Source: Saccharomonospora glauca K62
GTDB lineage: Bacteria; Actinomycetota; Actinomycetes; Mycobacteriales; Pseudonocardiaceae
NCBI RefSeq assembly: GCF_000243395.2
Contig: NZ_CM001484.1
Location: 3,156,524-3,220,523, forward strand
DNA length: 64,000 bases
Direction: 5' to 3'
Within the stretch, counting starts at the first letter, position 1. Each line of letters opens with the position of its first letter. Shown in pieces: positions 18,784-30,205 of this stretch. Under the pieces are notes generated by a model. It searched no databases. It was not told the origin of the DNA and was given only the letters and a program-made list of their open reading frames with translations. Made by a program: the position numbers and the translations under genes.

Positions 18784-19118
18784 ACCCACCTCGCCCGGCG
18801 TCAGTGCGGATCGCCAACCATAGACGCATTGCTACTTCCCAGACTAGTAAGGGTTTGCAAGGCAGCGGGCATGCCCTCCGTTACACCACGGGGAGTCGCG
18901 ATGGACACAATGGACGCCACCGCGGCGACGGCCCCGCGGCCACGTCCCCGCGCCCCGATCACGACGTCACGACGCATCCGCCGAAAACATTGTTCCGCGC
19001 CCTTTTCCGGAGCCGATGGGCGATTTTCGCGATTTCGCTCCCAGAAGCCACACCTCGCCCGCGAACCATTCGCCGTCGCGACGATTCCCACAGCGGCGGG
19101 AAACTGAGACATCGGTTC
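18784..19118. promoter_or_regulatory. Intergenic region upstream of the coiled-coil gene
   Basis: About 335 bases. It must carry the promoter of the minus-strand coiled-coil gene. A plus-strand frame (18901-19107, 68 codons) has GGGGAG before its ATG but an Arg/Pro/Ala-rich product like nothing I know; I do not call it. Confidence 0.4.
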
Positions 19119-19152
19119 GAAAAACCCGGCCTTCCCACCGCGACCGGCCGGG
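19119..19152 (-). terminator. Intrinsic terminator of the betaine/SAM-cycle operon
   Basis: Minus strand: a seven-base GC stem (ggccggg at 19146-19152 on plus pairing with cccggcc at 19125-19131) followed directly by five T. A second, longer hairpin (19157-19187, arms gcggtg/ggcggc) lies between it and the metF stop. Together they mark the operon end. Confidence 0.7.
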
Positions 19153-19216
19153 GCCCGCGGTGAGGCGGCGCTCGGCCGCCGCACCGCGGACGCGAGGTCT
19201 TACGCGGGCCCTTCGG

Positions 19217-20125
19217 TCACGAACCGACGGCCGCGGGCTCGGCGCGCGGCGAACGTAGTCCGAGCCGGTCCACCAGTTCCCTCGTGGCCTTCGACCGGTT
19301 GAAGGTGTAGAAGTGCAGCTCCGGCACTCCCTCGGCGAGGAGCCGTTCGCACAGCTCCGTGATGGTGTCGAGACCTTCGGCCCGGAACGCCTTCGGGTCG
19401 TCGACAAGCGGTTCGAGGCGCTCGGACAGCCATCGAGGAGGAGTCGCACCGGACAATTCAACGGTCTTGCGCCACGTCCGGGGAGTGGTGAGCGGCATGA
19501 TGCCGGGCAGGATCAGCGCGTCACTGCCCGCCGCCGCCACCCGATCCCGCAATCTCAGGAAATCCTCGGCCTCGAAGAACAATTGCGCGATCGCGAAATC
19601 GGCCCCCGCCTTCAGTTTCCGCACGAGGTACTTGGTGTCCGTCTCCAGGTCGACGGAACGCGGATGACCGTAGGGGAACGCCGAAACCCCCACACAGAAG
19701 TCCCCCAGCTCGCGCACGAGTCGGACGAGTTCCTCGGCGTAGGTCAGGCCCTGCGGGTGCGGCACCCACTCCCCCATCGGATCACCCGGCGGGTCGCCGC
19801 GTAAGGCGAGAATGTTGCGGACCCCCACCGCGGCGAAGTGTCCGATGACGTTACGCAGTTCCGCGACCGAATGATTGACGGCCGTCAGATGCGCCATCGG
19901 CACCAGCGTGGTGTCGGTGGCGACACGGGCGATATTGCGAATGGTTCCCTCACGACTGGACCCACCCGCTCCGTAGGTGATGGATATGTACGCGGGGTCA
20001 AGCGGCTCCAGCTCACGGATCGACCGCCACAGCACGGCCTCGTCCGCCTCATCACGCGGCGGGAAGAACTCCACGGAGAACGTGGGACACCGCGCGCTCG
20101 CCAGCCGGTCGACAACCCTCCGCAC
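19217..20125 (-). CDS. metF: Methylenetetrahydrofolate reductase
   Basis: 302 residues from GTG 20125, six bases after GGGAG. The FAD-binding TIM barrel shows FSVEFFPPRDEAD (with the catalytic Glu), YISITYGAGGSSREGT, HLTAVNHS, NILALRGDPP and FFEAEDFL. It reduces methylene-tetrahydrofolate to methyl-tetrahydrofolate, the methyl donor for MetH. It is the last gene of the six-gene operon, 76 bases after ahcY, and closes the methyl supply for the glycine methyltransferase at the operon head. Confidence 0.95.
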   Translation of the reverse strand: MRRVVDRLASARCPTFSVEFFPPRDEADEAVLWRSIRELEPLDPAYISITYGAGGSSREGTIRNIARVATDTTLVPMAHLTAVNHSVAELRNVIGHFAAVGVRNILALRGDPPGDPMGEWVPHPQGLTYAEELVRLVRELGDFCVGVSAFPYGHPRSVDLETDTKYLVRKLKAGADFAIAQLFFEAEDFLRLRDRVAAAGSDALILPGIMPLTTPRTWRKTVELSGATPPRWLSERLEPLVDDPKAFRAEGLDTITELCERLLAEGVPELHFYTFNRSKATRELVDRLGLRSPRAEPAAVGS

Positions 20126-20201
20126 GATCAACTCCCTTCGGGCGACGCGGAACCGCCGCCGAGCCGCCCCGAACGGCGGCGGTTCCGCGAGGCGGGCACC
20201 G

Positions 20202-21659
<1,458 letters not shown>

Positions 21660-21695
21660 GGTGTCCTTTCTTCGTCGTGGGAGTGAGCCCACTGG

Positions 21696-24600
21696 TCAGG
21701 TGTTGAAATACTTGGCCTCGGGGTGGTGGGCCACGATCGCATCCGTTGCCTGCTCCGGATGCAGCTGGAACTCCTCGGACAGCGTCACACCGATGCGTTC
21801 GGCGTCCAACAGCTCCATGATCTTCGTTCGGTCTTCGAGGTTCGGACAAGCACCGTAACCGAGGGAGAACCGCGCGCCGCGATAGCCCAGCTTGAAGAAC
21901 TGCTGCACGTCCTCCGGGTCCTCGGCGGCCACCGGCGTGCCCGACGGGAAGCGCAGCTCCTGCCGGATACGACGGTGCCAGTACTCGGCCAACGCCTCCG
22001 TGAGCTGCACGCCGAGTCCGTGGACCTCCAGGTAGTCCCGGTAGGAGTTGCGAGCGAACAACTCGTTCGCGTAGTCGGCGATGGGCTGCCCCATCGTCAC
22101 GAGCTGCAGAGGCAGCACGTCGACCTGCCCCGTGCTCTCGACCTTCTCCCGTGGCCGGAAGAAGTCCGCCAGACACAACCTGCGGTCACGCCGCTGCCGG
22201 GGGAAGCGGAACCGCAGCCGCTCCAGGGCGTCCGGTTCGTCCTTCTCCACCACGACGAGGTCGTTGCCCTCGGAATAACACGGGAAGTAGCCGTACACGA
22301 CCGCGGCGTGCGCGAGCACCCCGCGAGTGGACAGCTCGTCGATCCAGGCCCGCAACCTCGGCCTGCCCTCGGTCTCCACGAGCTCCTCGTACGAAGGCCC
22401 CTCGCCCTTCCGTGCCCCGCGCAGCCCCCACTGCCCGAGGAACGTCGCCCGCTCGTCGAGCAACGCCAGGTAGTCCGCCACGGCGATGCCTTTGACGATC
22501 TTGGAGCCCCAGAACGGCGGCGTCGGCACGGGAACATCGGGATCGACGTCCGAACGGGTGGTGTCGTTCGGGTCGGCTTCGGGCCCCTGCTCGGCCCGGC
22601 GCTTCTCGGCGATCCGCAGCGACCGCTCACGGCGGGCCTTGCGTTCGGCCTTCTTCGCCCGCTCGGCCTCGTCCTCCTCGGGAGTCTCGCCACGCTTGAT
22701 GGCCATCACACGGTCCATCAACTTCAGGCCCTCGAAGGCGTCCTTGGCGTAGCGGACGTCGCCTTCGTAGATCTCGTCGAGGTCGTTCTCGACGTACGTG
22801 CGGGTCAGCGCGGCTCCGCCGAGCAGCACCGGGTACTTCTTGGCGACCCCGCGGGAGTTCATCTCCTGCAGGTTCTCCTTCATCACCACCGTGGACTTCA
22901 CCAGCAGACCCGACATGCCGATGACGTCGACCCGGTGTTTCTCCGCCGCCTCCAGGATCGCGTTGATGGGCTGCTTGATGCCGATGTTCACGACGTCGTA
23001 GCCGTTGTTCGACACGATGATGTCGACGAGGTTCTTGCCGATGTCGTGGACGTCGCCCTTCACCGTGGCCAGCAGGAGCTTGCCCTTGCCGCCGGCGTCG
23101 GTCTTCTCCATGTGCGGTTCGAGGTAGGCCACCGCGGTCTTCATCACCTCGGCCGAGGCGAGCACGAACGGAAGCTGCATCTGACCGGAACCGAACAGGT
23201 CACCGACCACCTTCATGCCGGCAAGCAGGTTCTCGTTGATGATGTCGATCGGGCTCTTCTCCCGCATGGCCGCGTCGAGATCGGCCTCAAGACCGTTGAC
23301 CTCGCCCTCGACGATGCGCTTCTCCAACCGCTCGAACAACGGCAGCTTCGCGAGCTCCTCGGCACGGGAGGCACGCGCCGAGGAGGCGGTCTTGCCCTCG
23401 AACAGCTCCATGAGCCGCTGCAGCGGGTCGTAGCCGTCCCGCCGGCGGTCGTAGACGAGGTCGAGCGCCACCTGCCGGGCCTCGTCGTCGATCTTGTTCA
23501 TCGGCAGGATCTTCGACGAGTTCAGGATCGCGGAGTCGAGCCCCGCCTGCCGACACTCGTGCAGGAACACCGAGTTCAGCACCTGACGCGCCGCCGGGTT
23601 CAGCCCGAACGAGACGTTGGACAGCCCCAGGGTGGTCAACACGTCCGGGTGACGCTTCTTCAGCTCGCGGATGGCCTCGATCGTCTCCAGGGCGTCCCTG
23701 CGGACCTCCTCCTGACCGGTGGTGATCGGGAAGACCAGGCAGTCGATGATGATCGACGACTTCGCCAGGCCCCAGTTGGTGGTCAGGTCCTCGATGGCGC
23801 GCTCGGCGACCCGGAGCTTCCAGTCGGCGGTGCGGGCCTGCCCCTCCTCGTCGATGCAGGTGACGACCACGGCGGCACCGTGCTCGACGGCGAGTTCCAT
23901 GATCCGCTGGTAGCGGCTCCCCGGCCCGGTGCCGTCCTCGTAGTTCACCGAGTTGATCGCGCACCGCCCGCCGAGGTGTTCGAGACCGGTGCGCACGACC
24001 TCGGGCTCGGTGGAGTCGACCATGATCGGCAACGTCGACGCCGTGGCGAGCCGGGAGGCCAGCTCGGCCATGTCACGCGTGCCGTCCCGACCCACGTAGT
24101 CGACGCACAGGTCGAGCACGTGCGCGCCCTCGCGGGTCTGGGCCTTGGCGATCTCGACACAGTCGTCGTAGCGCTCGTCGAGCATCGCCTCACGGAACTT
24201 CTTCGAGCCGTTCGCGTTGGTGCGCTCCCCCACGTTGAGGATCGACGCGTCCTGCTCGAACGGCACCGGCTGGTAGACCGACGACAACGACGGCTGGTGC
24301 CGCGGCCGCCGCTCCTTCCCCGGCAGCGACGACACCGCCTCCACCACGGCGCGCAGGTGCTCCGGCGTCGTACCGCAGCACCCGCCCACCAAGCGGGCCC
24401 CGAAGTCCGTGACGAACGTGGCCAGCGCCTCGGCCAGCTCGTCGGGGCGCAACGGATACACCGCGCCGTCGGGGCCGAGCTCGGGCAGCCCGGCGTTCGG
24501 CATCACCGAGATCGGCACGCGGGCGTGCTCGGACAGCACCCGCAGGTGCTCACTCATCTCGGTGGGCCCGGTGGCACAGTTCATGCCGATCATGTCGATG

Positions 24601-25250
24601 CCCAGCGGTTCCAGCGCCGTGAGCGCCGCGCCGATCTCCGAGCCGACGAGCATCGTCCCGGTCTGTTCCACCGTCACCTGAGCGATGATCGGCACCCGGC
24701 GGCCGGCTCGCTCCATCGCCCGCTTCGCGCCGACGACCGCCGCCTTGGTCTGCAGCAGGTCCTGCGACGTCTCCACGAGCACGGCGTCCACCCCGCCGTC
24801 GAGCATCCCCAGCGCGTTCTCGACGTAGGCGTCCCGCAACACGGCGTAGGGGGCGTGGCCGAGCGTGGGCAGCTTCGTCCCCGGCCCCATCGACCCCAGG
24901 ACGAACCGCGGCCGTTCGGGCGTCGAGTACTCGTCGGCGCACCGCCGCGCCAGGACCGTGCCCTTCTCGGCCAGTTCCCGGATCCGGTCGAGGATGCCGT
25001 ACTCACCGAAGTTGCCGTAGTTCGTCCCGAACGTGTTGGTCTCGATGGCGTCGCAGCCGACCTCAAGGAAGCTGCGATGCACCGCCGACACCACGTCGGG
25101 GCGGGTGTCGTTGAGGATCTCGTTGCACCCTTCCAACTGGGCGAAGTCGTCGAGCGACAGGTCGAAGCCCTGGAGGGCGGTACCCATACCGCCGTCCGCG
25201 ACGAGAATCCGCTGGCCCAACTCGGCGAGAAACCGACTGTCCATGTTCAC
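21696..25250 (-). CDS. metH: Cobalamin-dependent methionine synthase
   Basis: 1184 residues, full length with all four modules. The homocysteine domain has zinc cysteines (MNCATGP, VGGCCGTTPEH). The pterin-binding barrel contains NVGERTNANGSKKF. The cobalamin domain has DVHDIGKN with the Co-ligating His, about residue 750. The reactivation domain ends with RGARFSLGYGACPNLEDR. A charged insertion (about 870-920, KAERKARRERSLR) separates the last two modules. GTG 25250 overlaps the adoK stop (GTGA); ATG 25244 is the alternative start. It makes methionine from homocysteine and methyl-tetrahydrofolate for the next round of S-adenosylmethionine synthesis. Confidence 0.97.
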   Translation of the reverse strand: MNMDSRFLAELGQRILVADGGMGTALQGFDLSLDDFAQLEGCNEILNDTRPDVVSAVHRSFLEVGCDAIETNTFGTNYGNFGEYGILDRIRELAEKGTVLARRCADEYSTPERPRFVLGSMGPGTKLPTLGHAPYAVLRDAYVENALGMLDGGVDAVLVETSQDLLQTKAAVVGAKRAMERAGRRVPIIAQVTVEQTGTMLVGSEIGAALTALEPLGIDMIGMNCATGPTEMSEHLRVLSEHARVPISVMPNAGLPELGPDGAVYPLRPDELAEALATFVTDFGARLVGGCCGTTPEHLRAVVEAVSSLPGKERRPRHQPSLSSVYQPVPFEQDASILNVGERTNANGSKKFREAMLDERYDDCVEIAKAQTREGAHVLDLCVDYVGRDGTRDMAELASRLATASTLPIMVDSTEPEVVRTGLEHLGGRCAINSVNYEDGTGPGSRYQRIMELAVEHGAAVVVTCIDEEGQARTADWKLRVAERAIEDLTTNWGLAKSSIIIDCLVFPITTGQEEVRRDALETIEAIRELKKRHPDVLTTLGLSNVSFGLNPAARQVLNSVFLHECRQAGLDSAILNSSKILPMNKIDDEARQVALDLVYDRRRDGYDPLQRLMELFEGKTASSARASRAEELAKLPLFERLEKRIVEGEVNGLEADLDAAMREKSPIDIINENLLAGMKVVGDLFGSGQMQLPFVLASAEVMKTAVAYLEPHMEKTDAGGKGKLLLATVKGDVHDIGKNLVDIIVSNNGYDVVNIGIKQPINAILEAAEKHRVDVIGMSGLLVKSTVVMKENLQEMNSRGVAKKYPVLLGGAALTRTYVENDLDEIYEGDVRYAKDAFEGLKLMDRVMAIKRGETPEEDEAERAKKAERKARRERSLRIAEKRRAEQGPEADPNDTTRSDVDPDVPVPTPPFWGSKIVKGIAVADYLALLDERATFLGQWGLRGARKGEGPSYEELVETEGRPRLRAWIDELSTRGVLAHAAVVYGYFPCYSEGNDLVVVEKDEPDALERLRFRFPRQRRDRRLCLADFFRPREKVESTGQVDVLPLQLVTMGQPIADYANELFARNSYRDYLEVHGLGVQLTEALAEYWHRRIRQELRFPSGTPVAAEDPEDVQQFFKLGYRGARFSLGYGACPNLEDRTKIMELLDAERIGVTLSEEFQLHPEQATDAIVAHHPEAKYFNT

Positions 25251-26224
25251 ACCCGCAGCTTGGATTCGATCTCGGCCGCGGCGTCATTGCCGTAGGTCGT
25301 GGCCACCCTCTTGGAAAACTCAGCCCGATCCAGGGTGTATTCCTGCGTGCCGACGGTCTCCAGAACGATGGCAGCCAGAGTACACCCGACCTGCGCGGAC
25401 CGCTCCAGGTTGAGTTTCGCGGCCAGGCCCCACAAAAACCCGGCCCGGAAGGCGTCGCCCACCCCCGTGGGGTCCGCCTCGTCGGTCACCCGCACGGCCG
25501 GCACGCTCAGGGGCTCGGTGTTCCGCGACTCGACCCTCACCCCGTCGGGTCCGTAGGTCTTCACCCAGTAGCCGACCCGGTCGAGGACCTCGGCCTCGGA
25601 CCAGCCCGTCTCCTTCAACAGCAGGGACGTCTCGTACTCATTGGTGAACAGGTAGGAGGCGCCGTCCACCAAGGTGCGGATCTCGTCCCCCGCCATGCGC
25701 GCGAGCTGCTGGGACGGGTCGGCGGCGAAGGGAATGCCCAAGGTGCGACACTCCTCGGTGTGGCGCACCATCGCCACCGGGTCGTTCGGAGCGATGATCA
25801 CCAGGTCGAACGCTCCCACGCGGTCGGCCACGGCCCGGAGCTCGATGTTCCTGGCCTCCTCCATCGCCCCGGCGTAGAACGACGCGATCTGCGCCTGGTC
25901 CTGATCGGTCGTGCAGAGGAACCGCGACGTGTGCTTGGTCTGCGACACGTGCACCGACCTGGTGTCGACACCGTGCCGTTCCAGCCACGAACGGTAGTCG
26001 TCGAAGTCTCGGCCGACCGCGCCCACCAGGATCGGCCTCATCCCGAGGCAGCCCAGACCGAACGCGATATTGGCCGCCACCCCGCCTCTACGGATGTCCA
26101 GCGTGTCGACGAGAAACGACAGGGACACCTTGTCGAGCTGATCGGCCACGAACTGGTCGGCGAATTTTCCGGGAAAGACCATCAGGTGGTCGGTGGCGAT
26201 GGAGCCGGTCACCGCTATGCGCAT
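25247..26224 (-). CDS. adoK: Adenosine kinase, PfkB family (mycobacterial AdoK type)
   Basis: 325 residues. The N-terminus VTGSIATDHLMVFPGKF and blocks VSLSFLVDTLDIRRGGVAANIAFGLG, AQIASFYAGAMEEARNIEL and FAADPSQQLARM closely match what I remember of Mycobacterium tuberculosis AdoK. The PfkB active site is DPTGVGDAFRAGF with the catalytic Asp. It phosphorylates adenosine released by AhcY, pulling the hydrolase reaction forward and salvaging the purine. It sits between metK and metH, overlapping metH by four bases. A ribokinase function is the alternative but fits the context less well. Confidence 0.93.
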   Translation of the reverse strand: MRIAVTGSIATDHLMVFPGKFADQFVADQLDKVSLSFLVDTLDIRRGGVAANIAFGLGCLGMRPILVGAVGRDFDDYRSWLERHGVDTRSVHVSQTKHTSRFLCTTDQDQAQIASFYAGAMEEARNIELRAVADRVGAFDLVIIAPNDPVAMVRHTEECRTLGIPFAADPSQQLARMAGDEIRTLVDGASYLFTNEYETSLLLKETGWSEAEVLDRVGYWVKTYGPDGVRVESRNTEPLSVPAVRVTDEADPTGVGDAFRAGFLWGLAAKLNLERSAQVGCTLAAIVLETVGTQEYTLDRAEFSKRVATTYGNDAAAEIESKLRV

Positions 26225-26281
26225 GCAAACACACTCCTCGTGGGGGTGTCGTGGACCTCGGGAACTGGGGACGACGGGCGG

Positions 26282-26320
26282 GCGTGGCGGGCGACCGATG
26301 CCACCGGCCGTCCGCCACGC
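26282..26320 (-). other. Stem-loop between metK and adoK
   Basis: Nine-base perfect arms (gcgtggcgg at 26282-26290, ccgccacgc at 26312-26320) in the longest spacer of the operon (136 bases). No T run follows on the minus strand, so it is more likely an mRNA-stability or processing element, or a partial attenuator, than a terminator. Confidence 0.45.
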
Positions 26321-26360
26321 GACGGGAACGGTCCGACGAAGGTCGAGCGTCCTTCGACGC

Positions 26361-27560
26361 TCACGCCCTCGCGGCGTCCTTCAACGCGGACGCCCGGTCG
26401 GTCCTCTCCCACGGCAGGTCGAGATCGGTACGACCGAAGTGCCCGTAGGCGGCCGTCGGCGCATAGATCGGCCGCAACAGGTCCAGATCACGAATGATCG
26501 CCGCCGGACGCAGGTCGAACACCTCGGTGATCGCCGACTGGATCTTGGCCGGATCCACCTTCTCCGTACCGAAGGTCTCCACGAACAACCCCACCGGCGC
26601 CGCCTTGCCGATCGCGTACGCCACCTGAATCTCGGCTCGCTCGGCCAACCCGGCGGCGACGATGTTCTTGGCCACCCACCGCATCGCGTACGCCGCCGAC
26701 CGGTCCACCTTCGACGGGTCCTTACCCGAGAACGCACCACCACCGTGCCGCGCCATCCCACCGTAGGTGTCCACGATGATCTTGCGACCCGTCAACCCCG
26801 CATCCCCCATCGGACCACCCACCACGAACCGACCCGTGGGGTTGATCAGTGTCCTGGGCTCGGTGGCGTCCAGGCCCAGCGACTCGATCTCCGGGGTGAT
26901 GACGTGCTGGATCAGGTCACGGGCCAGCATCTCGTCGAGGTCGATGCCGTCGGCGTGCTGGCTGGAGATCACCACGGTGTCCAACCGCACCGGGCGATCC
27001 CCCTCGTACTCGATGGTCACCTGCGTCTTGCCGTCCGGCCGCAGGTACGGCACCGTGCCGTCCTTGCGCACCGCCGTCAACCGCCGCGACAACCGATGCG
27101 CCAACGCGATGGGCAACGGCATCAGCTCCGGCGTGTCCGAGCACGCGTACCCGAACATCAACCCCTGGTCCCCGGCCCCCTGCCGGTCCAACTCGTCGAG
27201 CGCGTTTTCCAACCGGCTCTCGTAGGCGGCGTCCACACCCTGGGCGATGTCGGGGGACTGCGAACCGATGGCCACGTTCACCCCGCACGAGGCCCCGTCG
27301 AACCCCTTGGCCGACGAGTCGTACCCGATCTCCAGGATCGTGTCCCTCACCAGCGTGGGCACGTCCACGTACGCCTCGGTGGTCACCTCACCGACGACGT
27401 GCACCTGGCCGGTGGTGATGAGCGACTCCACCGCGACCCGACTGCTGGGATCGGCGGCCAACAGCGCGTCCAGGATGGTGTCGCTGATGGCGTCACACAT
27501 CTTGTCGGGGTGGCCCTCCGTGACGGACTCACTGGTGAACAGCCTTCGATTAGCAGTCAC
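26361..27560 (-). CDS. metK: S-adenosylmethionine synthetase
   Basis: 399 residues, GTG start with GAGGATG upstream. Signature motifs: [19 protein letters not shown] (ATP binding), [12 protein letters not shown], and the phosphate loop [19 protein letters not shown]. It condenses methionine and ATP to S-adenosylmethionine in the cytoplasm. It lies 60 bases after the betaine methyltransferase, so donor synthesis is co-expressed with its main consumer. I saw no other metK in the window, so this copy could also serve general metabolism. Confidence 0.97.
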   Translation of the reverse strand: MTANRRLFTSESVTEGHPDKMCDAISDTILDALLAADPSSRVAVESLITTGQVHVVGEVTTEAYVDVPTLVRDTILEIGYDSSAKGFDGASCGVNVAIGSQSPDIAQGVDAAYESRLENALDELDRQGAGDQGLMFGYACSDTPELMPLPIALAHRLSRRLTAVRKDGTVPYLRPDGKTQVTIEYEGDRPVRLDTVVISSQHADGIDLDEMLARDLIQHVITPEIESLGLDATEPRTLINPTGRFVVGGPMGDAGLTGRKIIVDTYGGMARHGGGAFSGKDPSKVDRSAAYAMRWVAKNIVAAGLAERAEIQVAYAIGKAAPVGLFVETFGTEKVDPAKIQSAITEVFDLRPAAIIRDLDLLRPIYAPTAAYGHFGRTDLDLPWERTDRASALKDAARA

Positions 27561-27620
27561 TATGCATCCTCGTCTCTCGTCGCTGACAATTCGCCGTTCG
27601 CGTCTTCCGGAGTTCCACCT

Positions 27621-29330
27621 CTAGGCGCGCGCGTGGAATATGCCCCAAGCGAGGTTACCGGCCCGTCCACCGTCGACCCAGTGCTTGAGACCGATCTTCA
27701 TGCGCGTGAGGTAGGTCTCGCTGACCTTGGAGGAAATCTCCTCGTGCCGCCGCTGTGCCTCCTCCAAAACTCGCTGGTAGTGAACGGCCAGTTGCTCTGT
27801 GTGATCCTCGAACTCGACTACGGACAAACCGAGTTTGCTCAGTTCTCTGCGATAGAAACCCGGCGAACCGAGACTGTCCAGGTGCAGTCGGTCGAAGATC
27901 GGCTGCAACACCGTCCGGTCGCAGTCGTCCGACGCCATGGGATCGGTGAAGACGAACTCCCCGCCCGGCCGCAGCACCCGCGCGACCTCCTCCAGCACAC
28001 GGACCCGGTCGCCCCCGTGCAGCATCGCGTCCTGGGACCACACGACGTCGAACGCGTCGTCCTCGAACGGCAGGTCCTCGAAGGAGCCGTTCACCACCTC
28101 GACGAGTTCCGACAGCCCCTGCTCCGCGGTGAAGCGACGATTGCGCTCGTTCTCCACCTCGCTGAGGTTGAGGCAGGTGACCCGACAACCGAACGTCTTC
28201 GCGAGATACCGGGCCGCGCCGCCGTAACCGGAACCGATGTCGAGCACACGGGTCGAGGGCGTGAACCCCACCTTGGACGCCATGTGCTCGACGGTGCGCC
28301 TGCTCGCCGTCGCGATGTCCTCGTGCTCGTCGGCGTAGAGACCGATGTGAATGTCCTCGCCGCCCCAGATGGAGTAGTAGAAGTTGTCGGCGTCGTCGGA
28401 GTTGTAGTAGTCGCGCGCGACGGTGACCGCCGCCGAGTCTCGCCTCCGGCCGGTGTTCACGGGGTCGTAGCTCTTCTCCGCCACGTGGATGAGGAAGTCG
28501 GGGTCCTGCGCCCGGAACGTCTCCTGGAAGTCACCGTAGGTCTCCACCCGCTGGAACCCCACTTCGCGCAGCAGCCTGCGCAGGTAGTCCCTGCGCAGCG
28601 GGAACATGTTGAGGTGGTACTGCGAGTTGTCCGGGAAGCGGTAGCGGAACCGGGCGAGTCCCTCGTCGACGTACTCGGGCTCCGCCGAGACCTCCTCACC
28701 GCAGTAGTAGTACGTGTGCCTGCCCGAGAACCCGCCGTCGAGGATGGCGTCGTAGTTGCGTTGGTCGATGACCAGGATGCCGTCGGGCTTCAACACGGCG
28801 TAGAACTCGGCGAGCGCCTTGCGACGGTCACGCTCGGAGAACAGGTGCGTGAACGAGTTGCCGAGGCAGACCACCGCGTCGAACTGTCCCGACACGTCCC
28901 TGCTGAGCCAGCGCCAGTCGGCGTGCACGACACGCAGGATGTGACCCCCGTGGTTGAGGCCGTTCTCGAACGCCTTGGCCAGCATCTCCGCGCTGCCGTC
29001 CACGCTGACGGTGTCGAACCCCTCCTCAAGGAGCCGAACGGAGTGGAACCCCGTACCGGTGGCCACGTCGAGCACCGACTTCACGCCGTAGGACCGAAGC
29101 AGGTCGACGAAGAAACCACCCTCACTCTCGTAGCGCTTCTCCCAGTCGATGAGTTCGTCCCACTTCTCGACGAAGCCCCGGACGTACTCACTGGTGTAGT
29201 GGTCGGTGTCGCGAACGGTGAGCGGGTCACTCCCGAACCCCTGCGCGGGGTGCGCGTCGGTCTCGGGTCGTCCGCCGTTCCCGGTCTCCGCCCGTCCCAC
29301 CCGGACGGGGGCGGACCTCGAACCTTTCAT
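27621..29330 (-). CDS. Fused glycine/sarcosine and sarcosine/dimethylglycine N-methyltransferase
   Basis: 569 residues from ATG 29330, seven bases after AAGGA; a GTG one codon earlier is less well placed. Two class I methyltransferase domains: the first (about 40-290) has SAM motif VLDVATGTGFHS and resembles glycine/sarcosine methyltransferase. The second (about 305-565) has VLDIGSGYGGAARYL, the VWSQDAMLHG block and a sarcosine/dimethylglycine methyltransferase-type end. Together they methylate glycine three times to glycine betaine, using three S-adenosylmethionine. The fused form is known from the halophile Actinopolyspora halophila. First gene of the SAM-cycle operon; expression is probably osmotically regulated (inference). 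Confidence 0.95.
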   Translation of the reverse strand: MKGSRSAPVRVGRAETGNGGRPETDAHPAQGFGSDPLTVRDTDHYTSEYVRGFVEKWDELIDWEKRYESEGGFFVDLLRSYGVKSVLDVATGTGFHSVRLLEEGFDTVSVDGSAEMLAKAFENGLNHGGHILRVVHADWRWLSRDVSGQFDAVVCLGNSFTHLFSERDRRKALAEFYAVLKPDGILVIDQRNYDAILDGGFSGRHTYYYCGEEVSAEPEYVDEGLARFRYRFPDNSQYHLNMFPLRRDYLRRLLREVGFQRVETYGDFQETFRAQDPDFLIHVAEKSYDPVNTGRRRDSAAVTVARDYYNSDDADNFYYSIWGGEDIHIGLYADEHEDIATASRRTVEHMASKVGFTPSTRVLDIGSGYGGAARYLAKTFGCRVTCLNLSEVENERNRRFTAEQGLSELVEVVNGSFEDLPFEDDAFDVVWSQDAMLHGGDRVRVLEEVARVLRPGGEFVFTDPMASDDCDRTVLQPIFDRLHLDSLGSPGFYRRELSKLGLSVVEFEDHTEQLAVHYQRVLEEAQRRHEEISSKVSETYLTRMKIGLKHWVDGGRAGNLAWGIFHARA

Positions 29331-30168
29331 CACACATTCCTTCCACGGTCGAGCACGGATTGTTTTTCGCGACGTTCCGTTGGCATTCCTCCTCAGCGTG
29401 GACGCACGTGGAAAAAATAATCACCGAATACATCGAGGGAACATATTGAAGGCGAACAACGCCATACCCCCGACACTACTTTTTCCAGGCGCACAACTCG
29501 GTCTCCCCGACAGCCGGTTTCCCCGACCCCGAAGCGACCGGGCCTGATTTCAACACATCGTTGATGATCTCCGCAATATGTCGCGGACCCACCTCGGGGC
29601 ACCCTCGCGACCATGACAATGGGTCTTTTGCGTGACCCGGATTCTCACCCGCCGTACAACCCGCCCCGGCGATGTCCGGAGTCAATTCACCCGGCACCGG
29701 CAAATGCGACGGGACGGAAGAGCACCGTCGAATACACTGGACAACCGTGGTCCGAGCCCCGCGCGGAGAACCTGTGTCATCACCACGACACCACCGCGAG
29801 GGCGAAACTGGGACCTCGGGAAACGGGGAACCACCGTTCACCCGAGCAGAGCAACGAGCCGAGGGGCAATCCACCGAAAAGACACTCTTCGTAATCGCTT
29901 GGAACGAAGGTATGACTTTGATCTTCCGTCGAGTTCGTGTCACATTCGGCAACTCGTTGCATCATGAACAACCCAGGTGTCGAGGCACGGCAATCCCCGC
30001 GCCGACGAACCGACACACTCGGACGACATCGACGATCCGTACCGCTACCGAAGCGTCCCGTGATCGACGGGAAATACAGTGTCGAAGACAACACACCGAA
30101 ACGGCGGAGCCCGCTTCTACGGAGAGCATCACGGGCCCCGAAAGAAACCGAAGCCACTCCCGAATTAA
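29331..30168. promoter_or_regulatory. Gene-poor stretch upstream of the betaine operon
   Basis: About 840 bases in which no open frame shows normal codon bias or a recognisable product. The part nearest the operon (29340-29480) is A/T-rich and should contain its promoter. An 18-codon minus-strand frame (29330-29386) ends in TGATG overlapping the methyltransferase ATG, but its AGGAGG is only one base from its ATG. I saw no match to a SAM or SAH riboswitch, judged by eye only. The rest may be degraded sequence. Confidence 0.4.
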
Positions 30169-30205
30169 GTGTCCCGGTGCTGCTGGGGGTTCAGCACCGG
30201 GACAC
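30169..30205 (-). terminator. Strong stem-loop at the end of the unknown/micro-ORF pair
   Basis: Perfect 14-base arms (gtgtcccggtgctg at 30169-30182, its complement at 30192-30205) with a nine-base loop. On the minus strand it is followed by TTAATT, a short T-containing tail. The stop codon of the micro-ORF lies inside the structure. Likely transcription terminator, though the T run is weak. Confidence 0.65.

Noticed and set aside
18901-19107. 68-codon plus-strand frame with GGGGAG before its ATG
   Set aside because: Product is Arg/Pro/Ala-rich without any pattern, and it lies in the promoter region of the coiled-coil gene; evidence too thin.
21723-25295. 1190-codon open frame on the plus strand
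   Set aside because: It is exactly antisense to metH, whose motifs are unmistakable; long mirror frames are normal in DNA of this GC content.
26193-29420. 1075-codon open frame on the plus strand
   Set aside because: Antisense to metK and the betaine methyltransferase; product is Arg/His/Val-rich without any domain.
29331-29480. SAM or SAH riboswitch ahead of the betaine operon
   Set aside because: I could not find the conserved cores by eye; a covariance search would be needed to exclude one.
29476-29952. 158-codon minus-strand frame upstream of the betaine operon
   Set aside because: No codon bias, ribosome-binding site or recognisable product; Cys and Ser rich as expected from a noncoding frame.
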